64,000 nucleotides of DNA from Limnohabitans sp. JirII-31 (GCF_002778315.1 NZ_NESA01000004.1:177770-241769); one strand, 5' to 3'; numbered from the stretch's first letter, positions 37,883 to 48,663 are shown. Notes: generated by a model from the sequence alone, not told the origin. Translations and numbers: made by a program.

Positions 37883-37948
37883 CCCAACTATCGCAGTTGC
37901 CATTGCTTGTTGGTTCTGGGCGCGTCAGCATCTGACGCGCCCTTTTTT
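37883..37948 (+). ncRNA. Candidate small RNA upstream of lepA
   Basis: TACAAT at 37872-37877 could act as a -10 box, giving a start near 37883. The product would be about 65 bases with a 5-bp hairpin (CAACT/AGTTG, 37885-37899) and the strong terminator hairpin. No good -35 box is visible, so the promoter is weak evidence; an attenuated lepA leader is the alternative. It matches no family I recognise. Confidence 0.3.
37918..37948 (+). terminator. Strong terminator just upstream of lepA
   Basis: A perfect 11-bp stem (GGGCGCGTCAG/CTGACGCGCCC) with a 3-base loop is followed by six T residues. It lies 45 bases before the lepA ATG. It ends either the mucD transcript or a short upstream RNA; lepA then needs a promoter in the last 45 bases or antitermination. 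Confidence 0.9.
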
Positions 37949-37993
37949 CATGCCTTCAACCCTTTGAATTCAATCACTTAAGTGTCCCCCTTG

Positions 37994-39802
37994 ATGAACC
38001 ACATCAGAAATTTCTCGATCATTGCCCACATTGATCACGGCAAATCTACGCTAGCCGATCGCCTGATTCAGCGCTGTGGTGGATTAGAAGAGCGCGACAT
38101 GGAAGCGCAAGTCCTTGACTCGATGGACATTGAGAAAGAGCGTGGGATAACCATCAAAGCGCAGACGGCTGCGCTGCACTACAAGGCCAAAGATGGACAG
38201 GTCTACAACCTGAATCTGATTGATACACCGGGCCACGTTGACTTCTCTTACGAAGTGTCGCGTTCACTGTCTGCATGCGAAGGCGCGCTCTTGGTAGTCG
38301 ATGCCAGTCAAGGTGTCGAAGCGCAAACCGTTGCCAACTGCTACACCGCACTGGACCTCGGTGTGGAGGTCGTGCCAGTGCTCAACAAGATGGATTTGCC
38401 GCAGGCAGATCCCGACAACGCGAAAGCAGAAATCGAAGACGTCATTGGCATTGACGCCACCGACGCCATTCCCTGCTCGGCTAAAACAGGCATGGGTATC
38501 GAAGAGATTCTCGAAGCCGTGGTGGCCAAGATTCCGCCACCCAAAGGCAATCCCAATGCGCCCTTGCGCGCCATGATCGTTGACAGCTGGTTTGATACCT
38601 ATGTGGGTGTCGTCATGCTGGTGCGTGTGGTTGATGGCCGCTTGGGCAAAGGAGAACGCTTCAAGATGATGGCCACCAACGCTGTCTATAACGCGGATAA
38701 CCTGGGTGTCTTCACGCCGGCCAACGAGTCACGCGAGTCACTCGAAGCGGGTCAGGTGGGCTACATCATCGCGGGCATCAAAGAGCTGCAAGCGGCCAAG
38801 GTGGGCGACACCATCACGCTGGAAAAGAAGCTGCCCAACAACTTAGGACCTGCCGAACAAGCTTTGCCCGGTTTCAAAGAAATTCAGCCACAAGTGTTTG
38901 CAGGGCTCTACCCGACCGAAGCCAACCAATACGACGCCCTGCGCGACGCCTTGGAAAAACTCAAGCTCAATGACTCCTCCTTGCACTACGAACCCGAGGT
39001 GTCGCAAGCGCTGGGTTTTGGTTTTCGTTGCGGCTTCTTGGGTCTGTTGCACATGGAGATCGTGCAAGAGCGACTCGAACGCGAGTTCGACCAAGACCTC
39101 ATCACCACAGCCCCTAGCGTGGTCTACCAAGTGGTGAAACCAGATGGCGAAGTCGTCTTGGTCGAGAACCCAGCCAAGATGCCCGACCAGGGCAAGATGC
39201 AAGAAATTCGCGAACCCATCGTCACCGTGCATTTGTACATGCCGCAAGACTATGTGGGCGCTGTCATGACCTTGGCCAATCAAAAGCGTGGTGTACAGCT
39301 CAACATGGCTTATCACGGCCGCCAAGTCATGCTCACCTATGACATGCCGCTGGGCGAAATCGTGCTCGACTTCTTTGACAAGCTCAAATCGGTCAGTCGT
39401 GGCTATGCGTCGATGGACTATGAATTCAAAGAGTTCCGCACGTCCGATGTGGTGAAGGTCGACATCTTGCTCAATGGCGAAAAAGTCGATGCCTTGTCCA
39501 TCATCGTGCACCGCACCCAAGCGCAATACCGCGGGCGTGCCGTGGTGGCCAAGATGCGCGAGATCATCAGTCGTCAAATGTTTGACGTGGCCATTCAAGC
39601 CGCCATCGGTGCCAACATCATTGCGCGTGAAACCATCAAGGCCCTGCGCAAAAACGTGCTGGCAAAATGCTACGGTGGTGACATTAGTCGCAAGCGTAAG
39701 CTCCTAGAGAAACAAAAAGCAGGTAAGAAACGCATGAAACAAATTGGTTCCGTTGAAGTGCCGCAAGAGGCCTTCTTGGCCATCCTGCAAGTGGAGGATT
39801 GA
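37994..39802 (+). CDS. lepA: Elongation factor 4 (LepA)
   Basis: LepA is a ribosome-binding GTPase. The 602-residue product starts [19 protein letters not shown] with the P loop, then [12 protein letters not shown] and NKMDLP, and ends with the LepA-specific C-terminal domain ([20 protein letters not shown]). ATG 37994 fits the family; a GTG 12 bases upstream is unlikely. Its stop overlaps the lepB start by one base (TGATG). Confidence 0.97.
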   Translation: MNHIRNFSIIAHIDHGKSTLADRLIQRCGGLEERDMEAQVLDSMDIEKERGITIKAQTAALHYKAKDGQVYNLNLIDTPGHVDFSYEVSRSLSACEGALLVVDASQGVEAQTVANCYTALDLGVEVVPVLNKMDLPQADPDNAKAEIEDVIGIDATDAIPCSAKTGMGIEEILEAVVAKIPPPKGNPNAPLRAMIVDSWFDTYVGVVMLVRVVDGRLGKGERFKMMATNAVYNADNLGVFTPANESRESLEAGQVGYIIAGIKELQAAKVGDTITLEKKLPNNLGPAEQALPGFKEIQPQVFAGLYPTEANQYDALRDALEKLKLNDSSLHYEPEVSQALGFGFRCGFLGLLHMEIVQERLEREFDQDLITTAPSVVYQVVKPDGEVVLVENPAKMPDQGKMQEIREPIVTVHLYMPQDYVGAVMTLANQKRGVQLNMAYHGRQVMLTYDMPLGEIVLDFFDKLKSVSRGYASMDYEFKEFRTSDVVKVDILLNGEKVDALSIIVHRTQAQYRGRAVVAKMREIISRQMFDVAIQAAIGANIIARETIKALRKNVLAKCYGGDISRKRKLLEKQKAGKKRMKQIGSVEVPQEAFLAILQVED

Positions 39803-40797
39803 TGGCAACTTTGACCGCTTTTGTGCTCGCAGCCTTTGTGAGCTACGCCGGGTCGTGGTACCTCGGCCTGATTGAAGGCAACTTTGCGTTGCTGATGTTC
39901 ATGGCCACCGTGGTCACGGGCATTTACTGGCTGGCTGAACGCTTTTACTTTTTGCCCCAACGCGAAGCTGCTGCGGCCACATTGGAGCAAGAGGCCGACA
40001 AACGCCGAGCTGATTTGACCAAGTTGGGCATTGCCCAAACCGATGTCGACGTGTCTGAGGCCAAAGTTCGTCTCATCATGCAGCCTTGGTGGCTCGATTG
40101 GACGGCGGGGCTGTTCCCTGTCATTGCTGTGGTCTTTGTCTTGCGTTCGTTCTTGTTCGAACCTTTCAAAATCCCTTCTGGCTCCATGATTCCGACCCTC
40201 TGGGTAGGCGACCTGATCTTGGTCAACAAATTCCACTACGGTGTGCGCTTGCCGGTTTTGAACATCAAAGTCACAGAGGGCAATCCGGTGCAGCGCGGCG
40301 ATGTCATGGTCTTTCGTTACCCACCCAAGCCAAGCCTCGACTACATCAAGCGCGTGGTAGGTGTTCCTGGCGACGAAGTGGCGTACCTGAACAAGCAGCT
40401 CACCATCAACGGCCAGCCCATCTCGAAAGACGCCCGTGCCGACTTCTTTGAAGAAGACAGCATGCGCTACATCAAGCAGTTCGAAGAGAAGCTGCCCATC
40501 GGCTCGAAACCCTCTGAAATGACGGGCTTGCGTACCCACAACCTGCTCAATGACGCAGATCGTCCTGCCTTCGTGCCAGGAGCCGATGACTTTGTGTTCA
40601 AAGAGAACTGCCAATACACCGTCGAGGGCGTGACATGCAAAGTACCGCCAGGCCATTACTTCATGATGGGCGACAACCGCGACAACTCGCTCGACTCGCG
40701 TTACTGGGGCTTTGTGCCTGACAAAAACATCGTGGGCAAAGCCTTCTTTGTGTGGATGAATTTTGGCAATCTCAAGCGCATTGGCGCTTTTGAATGA
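39802..40797 (+). CDS. lepB: Signal peptidase I
   Basis: LepB cleaves signal peptides of exported proteins. The 331-residue product has membrane segments at about 5-20, 28-46 and 102-118, then the periplasmic catalytic domain with S128 (PSGSMIPT) and K183 (LDYIKRVVG), and the box [14 protein letters not shown]. The extra N-terminal segment is common in betaproteobacteria. It overlaps lepA by one base and rnc by four. Confidence 0.96.
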   Translation: MATLTAFVLAAFVSYAGSWYLGLIEGNFALLMFMATVVTGIYWLAERFYFLPQREAAAATLEQEADKRRADLTKLGIAQTDVDVSEAKVRLIMQPWWLDWTAGLFPVIAVVFVLRSFLFEPFKIPSGSMIPTLWVGDLILVNKFHYGVRLPVLNIKVTEGNPVQRGDVMVFRYPPKPSLDYIKRVVGVPGDEVAYLNKQLTINGQPISKDARADFFEEDSMRYIKQFEEKLPIGSKPSEMTGLRTHNLLNDADRPAFVPGADDFVFKENCQYTVEGVTCKVPPGHYFMMGDNRDNSLDSRYWGFVPDKNIVGKAFFVWMNFGNLKRIGAFE

Positions 40798-41513
40798 CCT
40801 CACGCACCCCCATGGCCCAAGCCTCATTGACTCAGCAACAAATCCTTGAAACCCTGCAACAACGCTTGCAGTACAGCTTTCGCAACCCTGCACTGTTGGT
40901 GCAGGCACTGACCCACCGCAGCTTCAGCTCCGACCACAACGAGCGCCTTGAGTTTTTGGGTGACTCCGTGCTCAACCTGGGCGTGGCCCATATGCTGTAC
41001 CAGCGCCTGAGCACCTTGCCAGAGGGCGACCTCTCGCGGGTGCGCGCCAACCTGGTCAAGCAAGACACCTTGCACCACTTGGCTGTGGAGCTGGGCTTGT
41101 CGGGCATCTTGCGCTTGGGTGAGGGCGAGATGCGCTCTGGCGGTCAAAAGCGTGCCTCTATCTTGGCCGATGCGCTGGAGGCGGTGCTCGGTGCGGTCTA
41201 CCTCGACGCGGGCTATGACGCTGCGCACGCCCTGGTGCAGCGCATCTTTTCGGCCGTTGAAATCAACCCCGACATGCAAGCCGTTGGCAAAGACCCCAAA
41301 ACCGAATTGCAAGAATGGTTGCAAGCGCGCAAACTCAAGCTGCCCATCTATCGCGTGGTGGGTACTTTGGGTGCTGCGCACCGCCAGACTTTTGACGTCG
41401 AGTGCGAAATCCCAGAACTGGCCCGCTGCGAGCGTGGCATTGGCGCATCGCGTCGTGCAGGAGAGCAGGCCGCCGCAGCAGCCATGCTTCAAGTTTTAAA
41501 GGAGTCGACATGA
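40794..41513 (+). CDS. rnc: Ribonuclease III
   Basis: RNase III cuts double-stranded RNA, including rRNA precursors. The 239-residue product has the signature [12 protein letters not shown] and a C-terminal double-stranded RNA-binding domain ([18 protein letters not shown] to [13 protein letters not shown]). It begins by ATGA overlap with lepB; an ATG at 40812 would drop six residues. It overlaps era by four bases. Confidence 0.96.
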   Translation: MTSRTPMAQASLTQQQILETLQQRLQYSFRNPALLVQALTHRSFSSDHNERLEFLGDSVLNLGVAHMLYQRLSTLPEGDLSRVRANLVKQDTLHHLAVELGLSGILRLGEGEMRSGGQKRASILADALEAVLGAVYLDAGYDAAHALVQRIFSAVEINPDMQAVGKDPKTELQEWLQARKLKLPIYRVVGTLGAAHRQTFDVECEIPELARCERGIGASRRAGEQAAAAAMLQVLKEST

Positions 41514-42532
41514 CTTCAGCCCAAGCCCCCAAAGACGACGCCACAGGCCAAAGCCTGCAAGACATTGACGCCATGTTGGCCGCCAGCAAAGGCAACCGCG
41601 TGGTAGCCAGTCCCGTGGCTGTGCCACCGGCGGAGCAGCGTTGCGGCTTGATTGCCATTGTGGGCAAACCCAACGTGGGTAAGTCCACTTTGCTCAACGC
41701 CTTGGTGGGCCAAAAAATCAGCATCACTTCGCGCAAGGCGCAAACCACGCGCCATCGCATCACGGGCATGCGCACCGAAGGTGCTGCGCAGTTCGTGTTT
41801 GTCGATACCCCGGGTTTTCAAACCATCCATGGCAATGCATTGAACAAGTCGCTCAACAAAACTGTGCAAGGCGCGGTGGGCGATGTGGACCTGGTGCTGT
41901 TGGTGGTCGAGGCGGGTAGCTTCACCCCCGCCGACGCCCGTGTGCTGGCCCTGCTGGCACCTGGCATTCCCACACTCTTGGTGGCTAACAAGCTCGACTC
42001 GGTCAAGAGCCGCGCCGATGTGGCCCCTTGGTTGCAGGAGATGCAAACCCGCCACCCCTTTGCCGAGTTTGTGCCCATGTCGGCCAAGAACGCCAAAGAC
42101 GTGGAGCGCTTGCTAGGTATTTGTGAAAAGTACTTGCCCCAACAAGGCTGGATGTACGCCGCTGACGAATTGACCGACCGCAGCGAAAAATTCATGGCCG
42201 CCGAGATGGTGCGCGAAAAACTGTTTCGTCTGACCGGTGACGAGTTGCCCTACACCTCGACCGTGATCATTGACAAGTTCGAGGAAGAGCCCGGCAAGAC
42301 CAAAGGTGTCAAACGCATGGTTCGCATTGCCGCCACCATCGTGGTCGAGCGTGATGGCCACAAAGCCATGGTCATTGGTGACAAAGGCGAGCGCCTCAAG
42401 CGCATGGGCACCGAGGCCCGTACCGAGTTGGAAAGACTCTTTGACGCCAAAGTGTTCTTGGAATTGTGGGTCAAAGTGCGCTCTGGCTGGGCCGACGACG
42501 AAGCGCGGGTGCGCAGCTTTGGCTACGAGTAA
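41510..42532 (+). CDS. era: GTPase Era
   Basis: Era binds 16S rRNA and helps small-subunit assembly. The 340-residue product has the P loop GKPNVGKST (52-60), DTPGF and NKLD, and a C-terminal KH domain ([18 protein letters not shown]). The first about 45 residues are an extension lacking in E. coli Era. ATG 41510 is supported by AAAGGAG upstream and by the ATGA overlap with rnc. The recO start lies inside its last codons. Confidence 0.96.
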   Translation: MTSAQAPKDDATGQSLQDIDAMLAASKGNRVVASPVAVPPAEQRCGLIAIVGKPNVGKSTLLNALVGQKISITSRKAQTTRHRITGMRTEGAAQFVFVDTPGFQTIHGNALNKSLNKTVQGAVGDVDLVLLVVEAGSFTPADARVLALLAPGIPTLLVANKLDSVKSRADVAPWLQEMQTRHPFAEFVPMSAKNAKDVERLLGICEKYLPQQGWMYAADELTDRSEKFMAAEMVREKLFRLTGDELPYTSTVIIDKFEEEPGKTKGVKRMVRIAATIVVERDGHKAMVIGDKGERLKRMGTEARTELERLFDAKVFLELWVKVRSGWADDEARVRSFGYE

Positions 42533-43316
42533 GTCCAGCACCTCCACCTACGCGCGTGGCATCACTCGCATTCAAGAGGAACCTGCGTTCGTCTTGCACC
42601 GCTACGACTGGAGTGAGTCCAGTTTGATTCTCGAAACCTTCACCCGTCACCATGGACGGGTGGCATTGGTGGCCAAGGGCGCTAAGCGTCCCACCTCCAA
42701 TTTCCGCCCGGTGTTGCTGCCTTTGCAACCCCTGCACATCACCTACACCGGCGATGCTGAAATTCGCACCCTCAAAGGCGCTGAATGGGTAGGCGGGCAC
42801 ATCATGCCTCAGGGCGAGTCTTTGCTGTCGGGCTACTACCTCAACGAGTTGCTGTTGCGCTTGCTGGCGCGTGACGACCCCCATCCCCGCCTGTTCGATT
42901 TGTATGCCCAAGTGGTGCAGGTCTTGGCCTCTGGCCACGAAGGCACCATGGCGCCGGCCTTGCGTGCCTTTGAGTTGCTGCTGTTGCGCGACATTGGTTT
43001 GCTGCCCCAACTCAACGCCCAAACCCTCACCTTGGCCCCTCTGCAAGACCACGCGGCCTACAGCCTGGTCGCTGAAGGGGGCTTGCGCAGCCACAGCCCA
43101 CAAGACCGCGTGGGCTTGGTGGGCTCGGTGTGGCAGCAACTCGATGCCAGCCTAGACGCTGACAGCCCCATGAGCGCCACCTTGCGCGTGTGTGCCGAGC
43201 TGCCCGCCGACCAACGCAACGCTTTGCAAGGCCAACTGCGCGCCTTGCTGCACTACCATTGTGGGGTCCACACCCTGCGCACCCGGCAGATGATGGTGGA
43301 CCTTCAAGGTTTCTGA
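42519..43316 (+). CDS. recO: DNA repair protein RecO
   Basis: RecO helps load RecA in gap repair. The conserved start region [35 protein letters not shown] has no ATG nearby upstream; the best start is a TTG at 42519, giving 265 residues ([11 protein letters not shown]...). It overlaps era by 14 bases in another frame. The C-terminal part ([16 protein letters not shown]) is typical and the zinc cysteines of some RecO proteins are not seen. It is three bases before pdxJ. Confidence 0.9.
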   Translation: MATSKSSTSTYARGITRIQEEPAFVLHRYDWSESSLILETFTRHHGRVALVAKGAKRPTSNFRPVLLPLQPLHITYTGDAEIRTLKGAEWVGGHIMPQGESLLSGYYLNELLLRLLARDDPHPRLFDLYAQVVQVLASGHEGTMAPALRAFELLLLRDIGLLPQLNAQTLTLAPLQDHAAYSLVAEGGLRSHSPQDRVGLVGSVWQQLDASLDADSPMSATLRVCAELPADQRNALQGQLRALLHYHCGVHTLRTRQMMVDLQGF

Positions 43317-43319
43317 TTC

Positions 43320-44069
43320 ATGTCCCAGTCCCACACCCGTACCGCCTTGTCGGTCAACCTCAACAAAGTGGCCTTGGTGCGCAACACGCGCCACCTGGGC
43401 ATTCCCAGTGTCACCCGTGCGGCCACCTTGTGCTTGCAAGCGGGTGCTGCGGGCATCACCGTTCATCCGCGTCCCGATGCGCGACACATTCGAGCCGATG
43501 ATGTGCATGCCTTGGCTCAACTGCTCAAGGCCTGGCCGGATCGCGAGTTCAACATCGAGGGCAATCCGTTTCACAACCTGATGGACTTTGTGCAGCAGGT
43601 TCGTCCCCATCAGGTGACCTTTGTGCCCGACAGCGAAGGTCAATTCACCAGCGACCATGGTTGGAATTTTCCGCAAGACACTGAGCGTTTGAAACCTTTG
43701 ATCGCCCAAGCCAAAGCCTGGGGCGCGCGCGTGAGCCTGTTCATGGACCCCGTGCCTGAGGCCATGGCCGCAGCCAAAGCGGTGGGGGCCGACCGGGTGG
43801 AGCTGTACACCGAAACCTATGCCAGTGCCTTTGGCACCCCCAGCCAAGCGGCCGTCTTGGCCGCTTTTGAAGCGACCGCGCAAGCGGCCTTGGCCGTGGG
43901 CTTGAGCGTCAACGCTGGGCATGACTTGAACCGCGACAACCTGGGCACCTTCTTACGCGCCGTGCCCGGCGTACTGGAGGTCTCCATTGGTCATGCTTTG
44001 ATCGCCGATGCCCTGGAGATGGGCTACACCGAGACTGTGCGCGCCTACCTCGCGTGCATGCCCGCATGA
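43320..44069 (+). CDS. pdxJ: Pyridoxine 5'-phosphate synthase
   Basis: PdxJ joins 1-deoxyxylulose-5-phosphate and aminoacetone phosphate to make pyridoxine phosphate. The 249-residue TIM-barrel protein has [51 protein letters not shown] and [10 protein letters not shown]. It is coupled to acpS by ATGA overlap. Confidence 0.97.
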   Translation: MSQSHTRTALSVNLNKVALVRNTRHLGIPSVTRAATLCLQAGAAGITVHPRPDARHIRADDVHALAQLLKAWPDREFNIEGNPFHNLMDFVQQVRPHQVTFVPDSEGQFTSDHGWNFPQDTERLKPLIAQAKAWGARVSLFMDPVPEAMAAAKAVGADRVELYTETYASAFGTPSQAAVLAAFEATAQAALAVGLSVNAGHDLNRDNLGTFLRAVPGVLEVSIGHALIADALEMGYTETVRAYLACMPA

Positions 44070-44458
44070 TCTACGGCATTGGCACCGATATTTGTGACAT
44101 CCGGCGCATTCGCACGTCTTTGGAAAAGCACGGTGAGCGGTTTGCGCAAAAAGTATTGAGTGACAACGAGTTGGCCACTTGGCGCAGCCGCAGTCATCGG
44201 TGGCCAGAGCGCGGTGTGCGCTACGTGGCCACCCGCTTCTCAGCCAAAGAGGCCTTCAGCAAAGCCATCGGTTTGGGCATGCGCATGCCCATGACCTGGC
44301 GTTTGTGCGAAGTCGCCAAATTGCCCAGTGGCCAACCGGTGATCGTGCTCCATGGTGTGCTCAAAGAATGGTGTGACGCCCGTGGCCTTAAAGCCCAGGT
44401 CAGTGTGAGCGACGAGTCCGACTACGCCACCAGCTTCGTCATTGTTGAAAAAGAATAA
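44066..44458 (+). CDS. acpS: Holo-ACP synthase
   Basis: AcpS transfers 4'-phosphopantetheine to AcpP. The 130-residue product starts [15 protein letters not shown] and has the metal-binding [12 protein letters not shown] motif. ATG 44066 is fixed by ATGA overlap with pdxJ; an ATG 12 bases upstream is less likely. It is seven bases before nagZ. Confidence 0.95.
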   Translation: MIYGIGTDICDIRRIRTSLEKHGERFAQKVLSDNELATWRSRSHRWPERGVRYVATRFSAKEAFSKAIGLGMRMPMTWRLCEVAKLPSGQPVIVLHGVLKEWCDARGLKAQVSVSDESDYATSFVIVEKE

Positions 44459-44465
44459 GTTGTTC

Positions 44466-45560
44466 ATGTCCCACCACGCCCCTCTCATTCTTGACATCGC
44501 AGGTACCGAGCTCACAGCGGTAGATCGTCAGCGACTGGCGCATCCGCTCACAGGCGGCATCATCTTGTTTGGTCGCAACTGGCACAGCCGCTCTCAGCTC
44601 ACCGCCTTGTGTGCCGACATCAAGGCCGTGCGGCAAGACTTGCTCATTTGCGTGGACCACGAAGGCGGGCGCGTGCAACGCTTTCGCAGCGACGGCTTCA
44701 CCCACATCCCGCCCATGCGGGCTTTGGGCGAGCGGTGGATGCAAGACGCCAAAGGTCAGCCGGGCAGTGGGGCCCTCGCCGCCATGGACGCCGCCACCGC
44801 CTGTGGTTACGTGCTGGCCAGCGAACTGCGCGCCTGTGGGGTCGACTTCAGCTTCACCCCTGTGTTGGATCTTGACCACGGGGAGAGCGGTGTCATTGGC
44901 GACCGCGCTTTCCATCGCGACCCACGTGTGGTCACTGCCTTGGCCAAAAGCCTGATGCATGGCCTGTTGCTGGCAGGCATGGCCAACTGCGGCAAACATT
45001 TTCCAGGCCATGGGTTTGTCAAAGCCGACTCGCATGTGGATATCCCAGTCGACAAGCGCAGCCTCAAAGCGGTGCTGAACGACTGCGCCTTGCCCTACAG
45101 CTGGCTCAGCACCACTCTCAGCAGCGTGATGCCGGCCCATGTGATCTACCCCAAGGTGGACGCCTTGCCAGCGGGCTTCTCGCCACGTTGGTTGCAAGAC
45201 ATCTTGCGCGGTCAATTGCATTTCAACGGTGCCATCTTCAGTGACGACTTGTCGATGGCTGGCGCGCGCCACATCCAAGGCCACGAGGTCAGCTTTGCCG
45301 ATGCAGCCATGACCGCCCTCAACGCTGGATGTGATCTGGTACTGTTGTGTAACCAAAGTCTGGCGCAAGCGCCTGACCAGGGCAGGGCCTTGGACACCGC
45401 GCTCGATGAATTGACCGAAGGTTTGTTGAAAAACCGCTGGCAAGCCAGCGACGCCAGCGAACAACGCCGACGTGCCCTGTTACCTACCCATTCGCCGCTA
45501 GCCTGGGACGCGCTGATGACCCACCCCGCCTATGTGCGGGCACTGGACTTGCTGCCTTGA
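44466..45560 (+). CDS. nagZ: Beta-N-acetylhexosaminidase NagZ
   Basis: NagZ removes N-acetylglucosamine from recycled cell-wall fragments in the cytoplasm. The 364-residue glycoside hydrolase family 3 protein has CVDHEGGRVQRF, the dyad loop KHFPGHGFVKADSH and the nucleophile Asp in IFSDDLSM. ATG 44466 is used. It ends the lepA-lepB-rnc-era-recO-pdxJ-acpS-nagZ run. Confidence 0.95.
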   Translation: MSHHAPLILDIAGTELTAVDRQRLAHPLTGGIILFGRNWHSRSQLTALCADIKAVRQDLLICVDHEGGRVQRFRSDGFTHIPPMRALGERWMQDAKGQPGSGALAAMDAATACGYVLASELRACGVDFSFTPVLDLDHGESGVIGDRAFHRDPRVVTALAKSLMHGLLLAGMANCGKHFPGHGFVKADSHVDIPVDKRSLKAVLNDCALPYSWLSTTLSSVMPAHVIYPKVDALPAGFSPRWLQDILRGQLHFNGAIFSDDLSMAGARHIQGHEVSFADAAMTALNAGCDLVLLCNQSLAQAPDQGRALDTALDELTEGLLKNRWQASDASEQRRRALLPTHSPLAWDALMTHPAYVRALDLLP

Positions 45561-45596
45561 ACCGCAGCCAGTTTTTCCCTAACCCCTAGGAAGTAG

Positions 45597-45818
45597 ATGG
45601 CGACCAAAAATGGAAAAAACCAAGTCGATGACAGCGGCCTACGCTTCACCAGTCGTGAAAATGGCTCGCCCTTTGTTGGCATGGGCAAGGTGGGTGAAAC
45701 CATGTCTTGCATGAAGTGCGGTGTGCACAAGCCGCGCCGTCTGGGCAGTCAACGCCGCTTTGCAGGCACACTGGCCTTCTTTTGTTTCGACTGCAAACCG
45801 CCTCTGGAGAAAAAATAA
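45597..45818 (+). CDS. Small protein with two CxxC pairs
   Basis: The 73-residue protein is not recognised. It is basic and soluble, with C38-MK-C41 and C63-FD-C66, spaced to bind one zinc as a treble-clef or ribbon. The first 30 residues are polar. It lies 36 bases after nagZ and two bases before the next small gene, so the two are probably co-transcribed. A role in nucleic acid or protein binding is possible but not shown. Confidence 0.65.
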   Translation: MATKNGKNQVDDSGLRFTSRENGSPFVGMGKVGETMSCMKCGVHKPRRLGSQRRFAGTLAFFCFDCKPPLEKK

Positions 45819-45820
45819 CC

Positions 45821-46003
45821 ATGGCCACCCCCAACTACAACTACGAAAAACGTCAACGCGAATTGGCCAAGAAAAAGAAAAAAGAAGAAAAGCTCAAGGA
45901 CCGCGAAGCGCGTAAAAACTCGCCTGAAGGCGAGTTCGGCCAAGACCCTGACCACGCACAAAGCCCGGATGGTCCTACGCCTGAAGAGCCGCCTATCGTT
46001 TGA
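45821..46003 (+). CDS. Lysine-rich small protein
   Basis: The 60-residue protein has a highly charged N-terminal half rich in Lys, Arg and Glu (residues 9-32), likely a single helix, and an acidic, proline-rich C-terminal tail. No family is recognised by eye. It starts two bases after the zinc-ribbon protein gene. A gap of 59 bases separates it from the Bug binding protein gene. Confidence 0.6.
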   Translation: MATPNYNYEKRQRELAKKKKKEEKLKDREARKNSPEGEFGQDPDHAQSPDGPTPEEPPIV

Positions 46004-46062
46004 TTTGATTTTTTACTGTCTTCACACCCCACTCACTGTCATTGCTTCTGAGGAGTTCTTAC

Positions 46063-47052
46063 ATGTTTGCGTCACGTCGATCGGTTATTTCCCACATCTT
46101 GCGCCCTCTGGCGGCGTTGGTCCTTACGGTGTCGTGCGGCTTGGCGGCTGCACAAGCCACCAAGCCCATCAAGCTCATGGTCGGTTTTCCTCCCGGGGGT
46201 GGCACCGATGCAGTGGCGCGTACCTTGGCGGAAAAACTCAAAGACGAGTTGGGCGTGGCCGTGGTGGTCGAGAACAAACCCGGTGCGGGTGGACAACTGG
46301 CGGCCCAAGCGCTCAAAGCCTCGCCTGCCGATGGCACAGTGCTGTTTTTGTCGCACGACCACACCATCTCCATCTTGCCTTTGGTGGTGAAGAACCCTGG
46401 CTTTGACCCTGCGCAAGACTTTGTGCCTGTGGCGGGTTTTGCCACCTTTGTGAATGCCTTGGCGGTGTCGGCTGGCACACCTGCCAAGTCGTTCAACGAC
46501 TATGTGGCGTGGGTCAAAACGCAAGGCGCCGGCAAAGGTGCGGTGGGAATTCCAGCGCCCGCATCGACGCCAGAGTTCTTGGTCAAAGTGGTGGGTGAAA
46601 AATACAAACTCGACTTGGTGTCTGCCCCCTACCGTGGCAGCGCGCCCATGATGGCCGACATGTTGGGCAATCAAATTGCAGCCGGTGTGGGCTCGGTGCC
46701 CGACTTCATGGAGAACCACAAGGCCGGCAAAGTTCGCATCGTGGCGGTGCTCGGTGCCAAGCGCCAAGCGTCTTTGCCCGATGTGCCCACCTTCACCGAG
46801 CTTGGCTTAGGTGGTTTGGAAGACCTGCCTTACTACGGCATCTTCGCGCCTGCTGGCACACCCAAGGCCACCATCGACCACTTCGGTCAAGCGCTTGCCA
46901 AAGTGCTGGCCATGCCCGATGTCAACGAGCACCTCACCAAGATGGGTTTGACTGTGGGTTTCATGAGCGCGCAACAGTTGGCGCAACGTGAACGTGCTTA
47001 CACCCAGGTGTGGGCCAAGATGATCAAAGACAGCGGGTTCCAGCCGCAATAA
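46063..47052 (+). CDS. Bug-family periplasmic solute-binding protein
   Basis: The 329-residue protein has a signal peptide (about residues 1-31, ending in AAAQA) and the Bug/TctC pattern: IKLMVGFPPGGGTDAVART, ENKPGAGGQLAA, and YKLDLVSAPYRGSAPMMADMLGNQI. These proteins bind carboxylates or other small ligands. No TctA/TctB membrane genes are nearby, as is common for Bug proteins in Burkholderiales. AGGAG precedes the ATG at 46063. A terminator follows. Confidence 0.92.
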   Translation: MFASRRSVISHILRPLAALVLTVSCGLAAAQATKPIKLMVGFPPGGGTDAVARTLAEKLKDELGVAVVVENKPGAGGQLAAQALKASPADGTVLFLSHDHTISILPLVVKNPGFDPAQDFVPVAGFATFVNALAVSAGTPAKSFNDYVAWVKTQGAGKGAVGIPAPASTPEFLVKVVGEKYKLDLVSAPYRGSAPMMADMLGNQIAAGVGSVPDFMENHKAGKVRIVAVLGAKRQASLPDVPTFTELGLGGLEDLPYYGIFAPAGTPKATIDHFGQALAKVLAMPDVNEHLTKMGLTVGFMSAQQLAQRERAYTQVWAKMIKDSGFQPQ

Positions 47053-47066
47053 GTGGTCGATTCAGA

Positions 47067-47104
47067 ATGAAAAAAAGCGAGGCCGTGGCCCCGCTTTTTT
47101 TCAT
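47067..47104. terminator. Bidirectional terminator between Bug gene and lysS
   Basis: Arms 47067-47079 and 47092-47104 pair perfectly, A-rich on the left and T-rich on the right; an inner GGCC/GGCC stem follows after one A-C mismatch. Both convergent genes end close to it. Confidence 0.88.
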
Positions 47105-47121
47105 GATGCAGCTTGCAGATT

Positions 47122-48663
47122 TCAAGCTTCGCGTCGCAAGGCCGGAAACAAAATCACATCGCGAATGCTCGGGCTGTCGGTGAGCAACATCATCAAGCGG
47201 TCAATGCCAATGCCGCAGCCGCCTGTGGGTGGCATGCCGTATTCCAGTGCACGCACAAAGTCGTGGTCAAAGAACATGGCTTCGTCGTCGCCGCTGTCTT
47301 TGGCGGTCACTTGGGCTTGGAAGCGGGCGGCCTGGTCTTCGGCATCGTTCAACTCGCTGAATCCGTTGCCGAACTCACGGCCCGTGATGTAGAGCTCAAA
47401 GCGCTCGGTCACTTCGGGGCGCACATCGCTGGCGCGTGCCAAGGGTGAAATTTCAACCGGGTGCTCGCAGATGAAGGTCGGTTGCCAGAGCTTTTCTTCC
47501 ACCGTCTCTTCAAAGTACATCACTTGAAGGCTGGCCAAGCTGCGCGTGCTGAGCTTGTCTTTGTCTTCCTTGAAGCCTAGCTTCTTCAGCGCATCGATCA
47601 ACCATTCGGCGTTGCCCACGTTGTCGCCCGCATCGGTGTATTTCAGAATCGCTTCAGGAATGGTCAAGCGCTCAAACGGCTGGCTCAAATCCACCGCCTT
47701 GCCACCATAGGTCAGCAGCAGTGTGCCGGCAGCCTTCATGGCGGCATCGCGCACCAACTCTTCGGTAAAGCTCATCAGGTCTTGGTAATTCCAATACGCC
47801 GCATAGAACTCCATCATGGTGAACTCGGGGTTGTGGCGTACCGAGATGCCTTCGTTGCGGAAGTTGCGGTTGATCTCAAACACGCGTTCAAAGCCACCCA
47901 CGATCAAGCGCTTGAGGTAAAGCTCAGGCGCAATGCGCAAAAACATTTCTTGGTCCAACGCGTTGTGGTGCGTGGTAAAAGGTTTGGCGTTGGCACCCCC
48001 TGGAATCGGGTGCAGCATGGGTGTTTCAACCTCCAAGAAGTTGTGTTGCACCATGAATTCGCGAATGCCACTGACCGCTTTGCTGCGCGCCACAAAACGT
48101 TTGCGCGCTGTCTCGTCGGTCATCAAATCGACGTAGCGCTGGCGGTACTTGATCTCTTGGTCGTGCACGCCGTGAAACTTGTCGGGCATGGGACGCAAAC
48201 TCTTGGTGAGCATGCGAATGCTACTGGCGTGGATCGACAACTCGCCGGTGCGCGTTTTGAACAACTTGCCTTCGCAGGCCACGATGTCACCCAAGTCCCA
48301 GTGCTTGAAGTCGGCGTAAATCTCTTCATTCACATCGTCGCGGGTGACATAAATTTGAATGCGTCCCGTGCTGTCTTGCAGCGTGGCAAAGCTGGCCTTG
48401 CCCATCACACGCTTGAGCATCATGCGACCTGCCACCTTGGCGAATTGGCCTTCTTCGGTCAACACCTCAGAGGTCTTGTCGCCATGCAACTCGTGCAAGG
48501 TAGCGGCATGGTGCGCGGGCTTGAAATCGTTGGGGAAGGCCACGCCGTGGCCTTGGGCCTGACGCTCACGAATCGCCTTGAGCTTTTCACGACGCTCGGC
48601 GATCAATTGGTTTTCGTCAATGGGAGCGGCTTCTGAGGCGGTGGGTGGAGTGTTGTGAGACAT
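47122..48663 (-). CDS. lysS: Lysine-tRNA ligase, class II
   Basis: The 513-residue synthetase has the N-terminal OB-fold domain and class II motifs: motif 1 around [15 protein letters not shown], motif 2 [15 protein letters not shown], motif 3 [16 protein letters not shown]. It is complete and standard. The gene is divergent from fumC with about 153 bases between the starts. A terminator shared with the Bug gene lies at its 3' end. Confidence 0.97.
   Translation of the reverse strand: MSHNTPPTASEAAPIDENQLIAERREKLKAIRERQAQGHGVAFPNDFKPAHHAATLHELHGDKTSEVLTEEGQFAKVAGRMMLKRVMGKASFATLQDSTGRIQIYVTRDDVNEEIYADFKHWDLGDIVACEGKLFKTRTGELSIHASSIRMLTKSLRPMPDKFHGVHDQEIKYRQRYVDLMTDETARKRFVARSKAVSGIREFMVQHNFLEVETPMLHPIPGGANAKPFTTHHNALDQEMFLRIAPELYLKRLIVGGFERVFEINRNFRNEGISVRHNPEFTMMEFYAAYWNYQDLMSFTEELVRDAAMKAAGTLLLTYGGKAVDLSQPFERLTIPEAILKYTDAGDNVGNAEWLIDALKKLGFKEDKDKLSTRSLASLQVMYFEETVEEKLWQPTFICEHPVEISPLARASDVRPEVTERFELYITGREFGNGFSELNDAEDQAARFQAQVTAKDSGDDEAMFFDHDFVRALEYGMPPTGGCGIGIDRLMMLLTDSPSIRDVILFPALRREA

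Larger units (their letters stand above)
37516..37993. other. 478-base structured gap between mucD and lepA
   Basis: No protein gene is convincing here. The region holds several inverted repeats: an 11-bp stem CCCTCTTATTT/AAATAAGAGGG (37593-37603 with 37622-37632), a 9-bp stem AAGCTCTTT/AAAGAGCTT (37636-37644 with 37666-37674), a perfect 12-base palindrome GCGATATATCGC (37677-37688), and the terminator at 37918-37948. These suggest regulatory RNA or operator sites; function is unknown. Confidence 0.6.
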
